64,000 nt of DNA from Lentisphaerota bacterium (GTDB lineage Bacteria > Verrucomicrobiota > Kiritimatiellia > UBA8416 > VGWJ01): contig VGWJ01000013.1 in the NCBI GenBank assembly GCA_016873635.1, positions 1-64,000 of the forward strand, given 5' to 3'. A program made the translations under genes and the position numbers. Below the pieces are notes generated by a model. The model did not search any database, had not been told where the DNA came from, and saw nothing but the letters and a program-made list of their open reading frames with translations. Shown piece after piece: positions 56,405 through 64,000 of the stretch (positions are counted from its first letter, which is position 1; each line of letters starts with the position of its first letter).

Positions 56405-57453
56405 AGACCGACCTGTTCAAGCTCGACTGTGAATGCGGCTGTGCCGCCAAGATCCCGGCGGAACGCCTGATCCACATGTTGCGAAGCCTGTCGCTGCCGG
56501 CTGATCCGGCGCTGATTATCGGACCGGAGACGCTGGACGACGCGGGCGTGTACCGGATTTCCGACGACCTGTGCCTGATCCAGACCGTGGACTTCTTTCC
56601 GCCCGTGGCCAGAGACCCGCACATGTACGGCAAGATCGCCGCCGCGAATGCGCTCAGCGACGTGTATGCCATGGGCGGCCGCCCCCTGACCGCCCTGGCC
56701 ATCGTGTGTTTTCCGACCGCGTCGCTCGGTCCGGAAGTGCTCAAAGACATAACCGCAGGCGCCGTCGAGGTGCTGCGCGACGCAAAGGTCGTGCTCGCGG
56801 GCGGGCACTCCATCGTGGATCCGGCGCCGAAATTCGGGCTGGCCGTCACCGGGGTCGCCCAGCGTGATCAAATCCTCACCAACGCCGGGGCGCGTCCGGG
56901 GAATGCTCTGATCCTGACAAAGCCGCTCGGAACAGGAACCACGATCCTGGCTGCCAAGGCAGGCATCGCGACCGCCGAACACGAAGAGGATGCGAACCGC
57001 TGCATGGCAACGCTCAATGCCGAGGCGTCGCAACTGGCCCTGGCGCATGGCGCTTCGTCCTGCACTGACATCACCGGCTTCGGATTTCTCGGACACGCCG
57101 TCCAGATGGGGCGGGCGAGTGGAGTAGCCATGGAAATCAGCATGGAAAGCATGCCCATGCTGGAACAGGCCGTCGAGTTCGCGGGCATGGGGCTGCTTTC
57201 CGCCGCTGCCTACGCTAATCGGCGGCACAACGAACAGGCCGTCAGGTTTGCCGACGACATCCTTGTCGCCGAAGAGGACATCCTTTTCGATCCCCAGACT
57301 TCGGGAGGGCTACTGATTGCCGTTCCCGGGGGACGCGAGGCGGCGTTCATGGAAGCGGCGCGCCGGACGTTGTCCACGGCGTGTGCCGTTGTGGGCAGAG
57401 TCACGGAGAAACAGGATGGTGTTGTCATCACCGTCGCAAAAGGGAGGCACTGA
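56401..57453 (+). CDS. selD: Selenide, water dikinase (Cys-type)
   Basis: CECGCAAKIPAERL, TVDFFPPVARDPHMYGKIAAANALSDVYAMGGRPLTALAI, VLAGGHSIVDPAPKFGLAVTG. Confidence 0.95.
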   Translation: MKTDLFKLDCECGCAAKIPAERLIHMLRSLSLPADPALIIGPETLDDAGVYRISDDLCLIQTVDFFPPVARDPHMYGKIAAANALSDVYAMGGRPLTALAIVCFPTASLGPEVLKDITAGAVEVLRDAKVVLAGGHSIVDPAPKFGLAVTGVAQRDQILTNAGARPGNALILTKPLGTGTTILAAKAGIATAEHEEDANRCMATLNAEASQLALAHGASSCTDITGFGFLGHAVQMGRASGVAMEISMESMPMLEQAVEFAGMGLLSAAAYANRRHNEQAVRFADDILVAEEDILFDPQTSGGLLIAVPGGREAAFMEAARRTLSTACAVVGRVTEKQDGVVITVAKGRH

Positions 57454-58554
57454 GTGAGACGATCGGCACGAAATGTGTTTTCGAGCAAAGGCGCCGTGAT
57501 CGGCGTGGGTATGGTGATCGGGGTGGTGGCCGCTGTGCTCCAGAAGCTGGGCAATCCCGGCAACATGGGCGTGTGCGTGGCCTGCTTCGAGCGGGACATC
57601 GCCGGCGCGCTGGGGCTGCACAACGCGGCCGGCGCCCGGTACGTGCGTCCGGAAATCATCGGTTTGACGCTCGGCGCGACGGCCGCCGCGCTGATCTTCC
57701 GGGAATTCCGGCCGCGGGGCGGCTCGGCGCCGATCGTGCGTTTCGCGCTGGGCGCCTTCGCCATGATCGGGGCGCTGGTGTTTCTCGGCTGCCCCTGGCG
57801 GGCGTTGCTGCGGCTGGCGGGCGGCGACGGCAACGCCGTCGCCGGGCTGCTCGGCCTGGTTTCCGGGATCTGGGTCGGCACGCTCTTCTTCCGGTCCGGC
57901 TACAACCTCGGCCGCGGCGCGCCGGCCAGGGCGGTCGCGGGATGGATGTTCCCCGCGCTGATGGCCGGTCTCCTGACATTGCGGCTGGTCTGCCCGCCGG
58001 TCGAGGGCGCCGAGCGGAGCGCGGTTCTGCTATACAGCCTTCAAGGCCCCGGCGCCATGCGCGCGCCGGCGGCGGTCGCGCTCGGCGCCGGCCTGCTGAT
58101 CGGGTTTCTCGCGCAGCGGACCCGCTTCTGCACGATGGGCGCGTTTCGCGACCTGCTGCTCTTCCGGCAGATGCACCTGCTTTCAGGCGTGATCGCCCTG
58201 GTGGTTGCGGCGTGCCTGGTCAACCTGGTTACGGGACAGTTCCATCCCGGGTTCAACAACCAGCCGGTGGCCCACTCGTTTGCCTTGTGGAATTTCGCCG
58301 GCATGGCCCTGGCCGGCCTGGCGTTCGCGCTGGCCGGCGGATGTCCGGGCCGGCAGTTGTTCATGTCCGGCGAAGGCGACGGGGATGCGGCCGTCTTTGT
58401 GGTCGGCATGATTGCCGGGGCGGCGTTCGCGCATAACTTCGGGCTGGCCAGCTCGCCCGCCGGACCGGGCCCCCACGCCGCCGCCGGGCTGTCGGCGGGA
58501 CTGCTGATCTGCCTGGTCATCGGCCTTTCCATGCGACAGAGGAGAACGGGATGA
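57454..58554 (+). CDS. yedE: YedE-family putative selenium transporter
   Basis: GNPGNMGVCVACFERDIAGALGLH, RTRFCTMGAFRDLLLFRQMHLLSG, AGGCPGRQLFMSGEGDGDAAVF; GTG start directly after selD. Confidence 0.88.
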   Translation: MRRSARNVFSSKGAVIGVGMVIGVVAAVLQKLGNPGNMGVCVACFERDIAGALGLHNAAGARYVRPEIIGLTLGATAAALIFREFRPRGGSAPIVRFALGAFAMIGALVFLGCPWRALLRLAGGDGNAVAGLLGLVSGIWVGTLFFRSGYNLGRGAPARAVAGWMFPALMAGLLTLRLVCPPVEGAERSAVLLYSLQGPGAMRAPAAVALGAGLLIGFLAQRTRFCTMGAFRDLLLFRQMHLLSGVIALVVAACLVNLVTGQFHPGFNNQPVAHSFALWNFAGMALAGLAFALAGGCPGRQLFMSGEGDGDAAVFVVGMIAGAAFAHNFGLASSPAGPGPHAAAGLSAGLLICLVIGLSMRQRRTG

Positions 58555-58778
58555 ACGATACGGCAATGGTGGATGCGCGCGGACTGTCATGCCCTCAGCC
58601 GGTGCTGATGACGCTGGACGCCCTGCGCGCCCGGAGCGGCGGCGCGCTCACGGTGCTCGTCGACGCCGAAGTCTCGAAGGAGAACGTGATGCGCGCGGCA
58701 GGCAGCCGCGGCTGGAGCGTGGAGGGCGTGGAGGAAGAAGACGGCGGCGTCTTCCGAATCCGCGTGGCAAAACGATGA
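58551..58778 (+). CDS. TusA/YedF-like sulfurtransferase
   Basis: VDARGLSCPQPVLMTLDAL; ATGA overlaps on both sides. Confidence 0.88.
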   Translation: MNDTAMVDARGLSCPQPVLMTLDALRARSGGALTVLVDAEVSKENVMRAAGSRGWSVEGVEEEDGGVFRIRVAKR

Positions 58779-59914
58779 ACATAGTGTACCTGGACCATGC
58801 CGCGACCTCGCGGACGAAACCGGAATGCGTGTACCGGGCCATGGACCGGTTCATGCGCGAAATCGGCGCGAGCCCGGGGCGGTCGGCGCATGCGCCCGGC
58901 CTCGCGGCCGGCCGCGTTGTCGCGGACACGCGCCGGGCCGCCGCGGCGCTGTTCGGGGTGGCGGACCCGGCCCGCGTTGTGTTCACGCTCAACTGCACGC
59001 AGGCATTGAACCTGGCCTTGCGCGGCCTGGCCAGGCCCGGCAGCGACGTCGTCACGACAAGCGTGGAGCACAATTCGGTGATGCGTCCGCTCACCGCCCT
59101 GGCGCGAGAACGCGGCCTGAATCTCGTCTTTGCCGCCGCCGACGAAGAAGGCATGACCCGGCCGGGCGAGCTGGCGAAGCGCTTGACCGGCCGGACGTCG
59201 CTGATCGTGATGACGCACGCTTCGAACGTCACCGGCGCAATTCAGCCGATTGATGAATGGGGACATCTGGCGCGCGAGCGGGGCGTTCCCTTCCTGGTCG
59301 ACGCCGCCCAGACGGCGGGATGCCTGCCCATCGATCTGTCGCGGCTGCCCGTGGACCTGCTGGCCTTCAGCGGTCACAAGGGACTGCTGGGTCCGCAGGG
59401 CACGGGGGGGCTTTTCATCCGCGAAGGGTTCGACCCCGAGCCGCTGATGCACGGCGGGACCGGCAGCGCATCGAGCGAAATTGCGCAGCCCGCGTGGCTG
59501 CCGGACCGTTACGAGAGCGGCACGCCCAACACCCCCGGCCTGGCCGGGCTGGGGGCCGCGATCGGTTTTCTGCTCGAACGGGGCGTGGCGAGCGTTCGCG
59601 AACGCGTATGCGCCGTGGGCGAGGCGTTGGCGGCCGGCCTGGCCGGGCTGCCGCGCGTGAGGCTCTACGGGCCGCGCGGCATGGACGCAAACGTGGGGAT
59701 CTTTGCGTTCACGGTGGACGGCGCGGACCCGGCCGAGGTGGCGTCGGCGCTCGAAACGCGACATGGCATCATGACGCGCGTCGGCCTGCAGTGCGCGCCC
59801 TGCGCGCATCGCGCGATGGGCACGTTTCCTTCGGGCACGATTCGCGCCGGCATCGGATACGGAACGACCATGGCGGACGCGGAAACGCTTGTAAACGCGC
59901 TGCGGGTGTTGTGA
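58775..59914 (+). CDS. Cysteine desulfurase-like class V aminotransferase
   Basis: VYLDHAATSRTKPECVYRAM, TSVEHNSVMRPL, FLVDAAQTAGCLPIDLSRLPVDLLAFSGHKGLLGPQGTGGLFI. Confidence 0.93.
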   Translation: MNIVYLDHAATSRTKPECVYRAMDRFMREIGASPGRSAHAPGLAAGRVVADTRRAAAALFGVADPARVVFTLNCTQALNLALRGLARPGSDVVTTSVEHNSVMRPLTALARERGLNLVFAAADEEGMTRPGELAKRLTGRTSLIVMTHASNVTGAIQPIDEWGHLARERGVPFLVDAAQTAGCLPIDLSRLPVDLLAFSGHKGLLGPQGTGGLFIREGFDPEPLMHGGTGSASSEIAQPAWLPDRYESGTPNTPGLAGLGAAIGFLLERGVASVRERVCAVGEALAAGLAGLPRVRLYGPRGMDANVGIFAFTVDGADPAEVASALETRHGIMTRVGLQCAPCAHRAMGTFPSGTIRAGIGYGTTMADAETLVNALRVL

Positions 59915-59915
59915 T

Positions 59916-60161
59916 ATGGCCGGAGAGGGCGAAGAATGGATCGTGGTTTTCGAGTCGACGCACGCGGCCCTGGCCGCTGAGCGCGCCGCGCGCCGGGCGG
60001 GCGTGCCGGTGCGGATGTCTCCCGTGCCGCGCCGCATCTCGACCGACTGCAATACGGGCATGCGCGTGCCACGCGAGCACCGGCACGGGCTGGAACTCGT
60101 TCTGCGCGGCGCGAACGTGGAGTGTCGTTTCGTGCCCCTTGACCCCGAAACGCGGCATTGA
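59916..60161 (+). CDS. DUF3343 family protein
   Basis: WIVVFESTHAALAAERAARRAGVPVRMSPVPRRISTDCNTGMRV; last gene of the selenium module. Confidence 0.8.
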   Translation: MAGEGEEWIVVFESTHAALAAERAARRAGVPVRMSPVPRRISTDCNTGMRVPREHRHGLELVLRGANVECRFVPLDPETRH

Positions 60162-60580
60162 AGAAGAAACGGACGGGCGCGGATCGCGGACCGGCGCCGA
60201 GAGCATCCTGGAGAGCATCTCGGACGGCGTCTTCACGGTCGACGCCCGATGGCGCATCGCCTCCTTCAACCGCGCCGCCGAGAAGATCACGGGGATCCCC
60301 CGGTGGGAAGCGATCGGCAAGACCTGCTCGGACGTGTTCCGCGCCAGCATGTGCGAGGCGGACTGCGCCCTCCGCCACACGGTCAAAACCGGCAAGCCGA
60401 TCATCAACAAGGCGGCGCGGGAAGGATTGAGCGCGCCCATCTCCCGCCCGAACTCACCGGCCAGCCGGCAGCAACCCTTCCCCTCTCAGCGGGCGACACA
60501 ATGGCAGCGCAGACTCGCGCCGCGGAGGCGCACGCCATTCGCGCCGCCCTGCAACGCAGCAACGGCAATCGCTTGGCCGC
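60160..60580 (+). pseudogene. PAS / sigma-54-type (NtrC-like) regulator with AAA+ domain deleted
   Basis: PAS ESILESISDGVFTVDARWRIASFNRAAEKITGIPRWEAIGKTCSDVFRASMCEADCALRHTVKTGKPIINKA, then in another frame GRIERAHLPPELTGQPAATLPLSAGDTMAAQTRAAEAHAIRAALQRSNGNRLAAA (post-AAA linker + Fis-type HTH start). Confidence 0.75.
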
Positions 60581-60584
60581 GGCC

Positions 60585-60830
60585 TGCGGCACTGGCAGGA
60601 AGGCGATCCGGCTTTCGAGGAAGCCCGCAACCTGCGCCCCAGGACCCTGGAGGAAGCCGCCGCCTGGGTCAACCGTCCCGGCGCGGCCGAGCCCGCGGAA
60701 GAACGCGCCGCGAACCTCGGCGCGATACTCGCCGCCCAAGCCCACTGACTGACCGAACGGCTCCTGGACCGCCACGCCCGGGACTTCGAGAAGGACGGCG
60801 GATTTCAGGCTTGCCATGCGAAGCCCGTTG
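60585..60830 (+). pseudogene. Four-helix-bundle-suffix-like protein remnant
   Basis: LRHWQEGDPAFEEARNLRPRTLEEAAAWVN...EERAANLGAILAAQAH*LTERLLDRHARDFEKDGGF; premature TGA where W is likely. Confidence 0.5.
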
Positions 60831-60900
60831 GGAGGAGCATCGCCAAAGAGCGCCGCGCAAGGTATATCGTGAGGCGCAAAGGCACGTGACGGAGAACGCC

Positions 60901-61060
60901 ATGAAGAAAAACTGTTCGTTGACGGCTGTGGTGGAAAAGGAAGGCGATGGATACGTCTCCCTTTGTCCGGAGTTGGATGTAGCAAGTCAGGGTGACACGG
61001 TTGAGGAAGCCACTGCGAATCTCAAGGAGGCGGTGGAACTCTTTCTGACCACGCGGCGTC
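60901..61060 (+). pseudogene. HicB-like antitoxin, 3'-truncated
   Basis: MKKNCSLTAVVEKEGDGYVSLCPELDVASQGDTVEEATANLKEAVELFL. Confidence 0.7.
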
Positions 61061-61237
61061 CTCCTCGGGCCGGCTCCAATCTTCGGCGAGAACCGCCTCG
61101 CTCAGCAGCGCCGTTTCCGCGACGACCGCTTCATCCACTATGGTCACGATGGCTCGGCACGGGTGGTCCAAATGGATTGGCTCACGAAGGTGTACCACTC
61201 CGTGCTTTTCGATCGTTGCTTCGATGGATGTCAGCAC
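61022..61237 (-). CDS. Antitoxin-like small protein
   Basis: MLTSIEATIEKHGVVHLREPIHLDHPCRAIVTIVDEAVVAETALLSEAVLAEDWSRPEEDAAWSE; LSE.xLAEDWxRPEEDxAW pattern of VapB/DUF antitoxins. Confidence 0.5.
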   Translation of the reverse strand: MLTSIEATIEKHGVVHLREPIHLDHPCRAIVTIVDEAVVAETALLSEAVLAEDWSRPEEDAAWSERVPPPP

Positions 61238-61333
61238 AGCCCACCTCTCGTTTCCATGTAGACACTATAGCGCAGGGCGACTGCCCGTGCAAGACGGCAG
61301 GCACCGCCTGCCAACGTCCACTACGGAGGCGCC

Positions 61334-61930
61334 ATGAGGCTGGAACACGCGCTGGTGCTCAACCGCTATTTCCACGCGCTGTTCGGGGCGCGTGATGGGG
61401 TACGAAGCGCGGCTGGCCAAGGCGCGGGGCGCGTTCGTGTTCAAGTATTTCCAGTTCCTTGGCCTGCTCTACACGGAGATCTTCCTCGACCGGCCTACGA
61501 CGGACCCGGTGGCGTTTCGGGCCGGTTTGAACGACTTTGTGCAACGACAGAAGCGCGCCGAGCCATCGCCGCACGCGTTCACGGCGTTCGAGCCGGACGA
61601 TCTGCGGCGGCTGGCATTCTTCATGGTCACCGGCAGCGGCAAAACGTTGTTGCTGCACGTGAACCTGTGGCAGTCGCTCCACTACCTGCGGCATGGCCGG
61701 CATCCCGATGCATTGGTGAAGCGCGCCGACAGGCGGCGGGAGTTCGATTCCATCCTGCTCGTCACGCCGAACGAGGGATTGTCGGAGCAGCACTTGAAGG
61801 AATTGCGGCTCAGTGGCGTGGACGCGGTGTTGCTGGTGGAAGACCGCTCGGCGCAGCGGACGTTCGAGCCGCGAGTTCGCGTGATCGAAATCAGCAAACT
61901 CGCCGAGGAAATCAGCGGCGAGGGCGTGAG
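61334..61930 (+). pseudogene. DEAD/DEAH helicase (type III restriction-like) fragment
   Basis: MRLEHALVLNRYFHALFGA then frameshift/deletion, MGYEARLAKARGAFVFKYFQFLGLLYTEIFLDR...RRLAFFMVTGSGKTLLLHVNLWQSLHYL (Walker A) ...ILLVTPNEGLSEQHLKEL. Confidence 0.7.
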
Positions 61931-61934
61931 TGTG

Positions 61935-62277
61935 CCTGTGCGGCGAACATGGCCTGAGTCTCTGGATCGAAAACGCGGAGACGTGTGTGCTGTTCGACAC
62001 CGGCCAGGGATTGGCTCTGCCTCATAATGCCCGCGCGCTGAACGTTGATCTGGATTCCGCCGATGCGGTCCTCAGCCACGGTCACTATGACCATACCGGC
62101 GGCACATTCTTTCTGGATGCGCAAGGAACGCTCCCGGATCCGATGGAGGACGGCCAAACCATGTGGATCGAGACCACGGACGGTCCGGTCGTGTTGCTCG
62201 GCTGCGCCCACTCCCTGTTTTGCCTTGCCCTGTTCGGGGTCAGTCTACTAAACGTCAGGCGGAGATGGATCGCATAG
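61935..62277 (+). pseudogene. Metallo-beta-lactamase-fold hydrolase fragment, middle deleted
   Basis: GEHGLSLWIENAETCVLFDTGQGLALPHNARALNVDLDSADAVLSHGHYDHTGG directly joined to TFFLDAQGTLPDPMEDGQTMWIETTDGPVVLLGCAHS. Confidence 0.7.
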
Positions 62278-62347
62278 ACGCTGAAAGTTGCAGTGCTTTT
62301 TGCGCTGGAACGCCGAAGCTACATGTGGACAATTGCGCCAGAAGAAG

Positions 62348-62941
62348 ATGAGAGTAGTCGTGCGATCGAGCTGGATTGGGCTGGCTGCGTTCGCAGCTTG
62401 CGCATGGGCCTTGGCCAGCGCGGGGCCGGCGGCAGACAACACGCCGGTTCGGGCGGGGCCAACGGAAGGAGACAGGACTATGACGTTGAGCCTTAGCAGT
62501 CCGGCCTTCAAGCCGGGAGCTGCGATTCCGCGCAAGCACACCGGCGAAGGCGCGGATGTCTCGCCGGCGCTGGAATGGACCAATGCGCCAGCGGGCACAG
62601 CAGCATTCGTTTTGATCTGCGACGACCCCGATGCGCCGGTCGGCACGTGGGTGCATTGGGTTCTGTACGATCTGGCGGCTGGGACGCGGCGTCTGGAAGA
62701 GAACGTGCCCAAGAGCGAGGCGGTGCTCGGGGCGGCCAAACAGGGCCGCAACGATTTCCGCCGCATTGGCTACGGCGGGCCAATGCCGCCGCCTGGCCGC
62801 CCACACCGTTACTTCTTCAGACTCTACGCGGTGAGCGCCCAGACCGGGCTTCCCGCCGGAGCCACAAAAACAGAAGTCCTGCGCGCCATCGAGGGCAAGA
62901 TCCTCGCGCAGGCGGAACTGATGGGAACGTACAAACGGTAG
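62348..62941 (+). CDS. YbhB/YbcL (PEBP, Raf kinase inhibitor-like) protein
   Basis: LSLSSPAFKPGAAIPRKHTGEGADVSPALEWTNAPAGTAAFVLICDDPDAPVGTWVHWVLYDLAAG, GYGGPMPPPGRPHRYFFRLYAV. Confidence 0.92.
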   Translation: MRVVVRSSWIGLAAFAACAWALASAGPAADNTPVRAGPTEGDRTMTLSLSSPAFKPGAAIPRKHTGEGADVSPALEWTNAPAGTAAFVLICDDPDAPVGTWVHWVLYDLAAGTRRLEENVPKSEAVLGAAKQGRNDFRRIGYGGPMPPPGRPHRYFFRLYAVSAQTGLPAGATKTEVLRAIEGKILAQAELMGTYKR

Positions 62942-62944
62942 CCC

Positions 62945-63415
62945 TATGGATGCACCTGGTGATGGCCTCGGTCCTCACCGTCCAAGCCTTCTTCTTTGCG
63001 GATGGCGGGCTGCTCGCGTTGGGCTGCAATAGCGTCAACAAACCCCGATGGCCTTGAGTGGTGCATCGGCAAGGTCACCGGCAAGGAAGAGGTTGCAGGC
63101 ACGGAGGAGGGCGTTCACCCCCCTTCGCCGCAAGGCGAGAGGAGCGGCCAAGTCTCGGCTTCGGCGGGGCTTCGCAAGAGCATGGCCGACATACAGGCGA
63201 AGACGGCGTTCCTGCCCGACTACGGGTTCAGGCCCGCGGGAAGCGAAGCCGCGCGCGCGGAGGCGGAAGCGCCGTCCGCCGAAGCCCGGCCCGCCGTTGG
63301 CGCGGGAACGTCTGTTTCGGGAATTGTCGGCGGGGTGATGACCCTGGCGCTGGCCGGCGTGGTGGGATTCGCCCTCAAGGCGCGGTCCGCGCGACGCGCA
63401 CCGGGAAGCATCTGA
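62945..63415 (+). pseudogene. CbiM-like cobalt transport permease remnant
   Basis: MHLVMASVLTVQAFFFADGGLLALGCNSVN, frameshift/deletion, NPDGLEWCIGKVTGKEE...DIQAKTAFLPDYGFRP...AGTSVSGIVGGVMTLALAGVVGFALK. Confidence 0.7.
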
Positions 63416-63593
63416 GCGCCGGGGCCTGAACCCGCCCGATAGCGCGTCAGACAACCGCGGATAACTGAACAACGACAGACCCCACCGAGCGGTCATGGTT
63501 CCCCTGCTGGTTGCTTGACGCCAGAGAACATGGCGTCCAATATGTCGTCTCAAGTACCGGGGACTGTGTCTCGGGAGCGAGGGGGACAGGCCA

Positions 63594-64000
63594 TTGCCTA
63601 GACGACGAGCAATTGACAGCGGCCAAGAGGAACTCGGCCTGCCCGAAGTCCGCCCGCTCTGGGAGACGGGCGGACTGTTCTCGGATCATTACCTCAACAC
63701 GCGCCTGAGGCAGAACACCTGGTGGCCGTCGGACGATCAGGCCCGCACGCACTGGGAATTCTGCCGCGATCTCTACAACCGCCGGTATCTCGCCTTGGCG
63801 CGCGGCAACGAGGCTGCCGTGAGGCAGGAACTTATCGACAAGGTGCTCAAACAGATCGGATTCGACTGGATCGACAATCTCGGCCTGCCGGATGAGGACG
63901 CTGAGCCTGACTATCTCCTCTTTGGAAGCGCCGCGGAGAAGGAAACCGTCCTGGAGAGCAGCGCGAGTGAGCGCTACCGCGCCGCCGTTGCCATCCTCGA
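63594..64000 (+). CDS. N-terminal part of a large protein, possibly restriction/methyltransferase related (truncated by window edge)
   Basis: Open frame to the window end: LPRRRAIDSGQEELGLPEVRPLWETGGLFSDHYLNTRLRQNTWWPSDDQARTHWEFCRDLYNRRYLALARGNEAAVRQELIDKVLKQIGFDWIDNLGLPDED. Confidence 0.35.
   Translation, partial: MPRRRAIDSGQEELGLPEVRPLWETGGLFSDHYLNTRLRQNTWWPSDDQARTHWEFCRDLYNRRYLALARGNEAAVRQELIDKVLKQIGFDWIDNLGLPDEDAEPDYLLFGSAAEKETVLESSASERYRAAVAIL

Noticed and set aside
60585-60830. In-frame TGA in the four-helix-bundle-like remnant as selenocysteine
   Set aside because: Surrounding genes are decayed and Trp-to-stop fits the family better; no SECIS-like element seen.
1-64000. CRISPR arrays or cas genes
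   Set aside because: No regularly spaced direct repeats with unique spacers and no Cas motifs seen; the repeats here are short palindromic or tandem spacer elements.
1-64000. Complete insertion sequences or prophage
   Set aside because: No transposase, integrase or phage structural motifs recognised despite the many gene fragments.

Overview
A 64 kb, very GC-rich window from what looks like an anaerobic bacterium. A PVC-like or related lineage is only my inference from gene content and intergenic repeat style. Supported gene blocks, left to right: (1) a damaged type I RM fragment with ORF6N, GxxExxY and zeta-toxin remnants (0-3.5 kb); (2) a VIT/VWA protein and an SGNH hydrolase; (3) a minus-strand redox locus (9.2-24 kb) encoding an MvhAGD-type [NiFe] hydrogenase, a protease, HdrA-family flavoproteins, a Cys-type formate dehydrogenase, HdrC, MetF and MetV, followed upstream by an OFA-family (oxalate/formate type) transporter; (4) a DsbD-like protein and a heavy-metal P-type ATPase; (5) B12-dependent RNR and alkaline phosphatase; (6) a five-gene plus-strand cluster (33.8-40.3 kb): radical SAM, ferredoxin-like protein, DUF116-polyprenyl synthase fusion, prenyltransferase-beta-like protein and a DxDD squalene-hopene-cyclase-like protein, a candidate undescribed terpenoid pathway; (7) ThiL, MEMO-family lipoprotein, HemW-like protein; (8) an iron/polyamine-type ABC transporter; (9) a reduced type II secretion/pilus-like set; (10) a selenium module (selB, selD, yedE, tusA-like, cysteine-desulfurase-like, DUF3343); (11) a stretch of collapsed genes (60-63.4 kb) that keep end pieces but lack their middles. 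I saw no tRNA, rRNA, CRISPR array or intact transposase. All family names come from reading motifs by eye; no searches were run.
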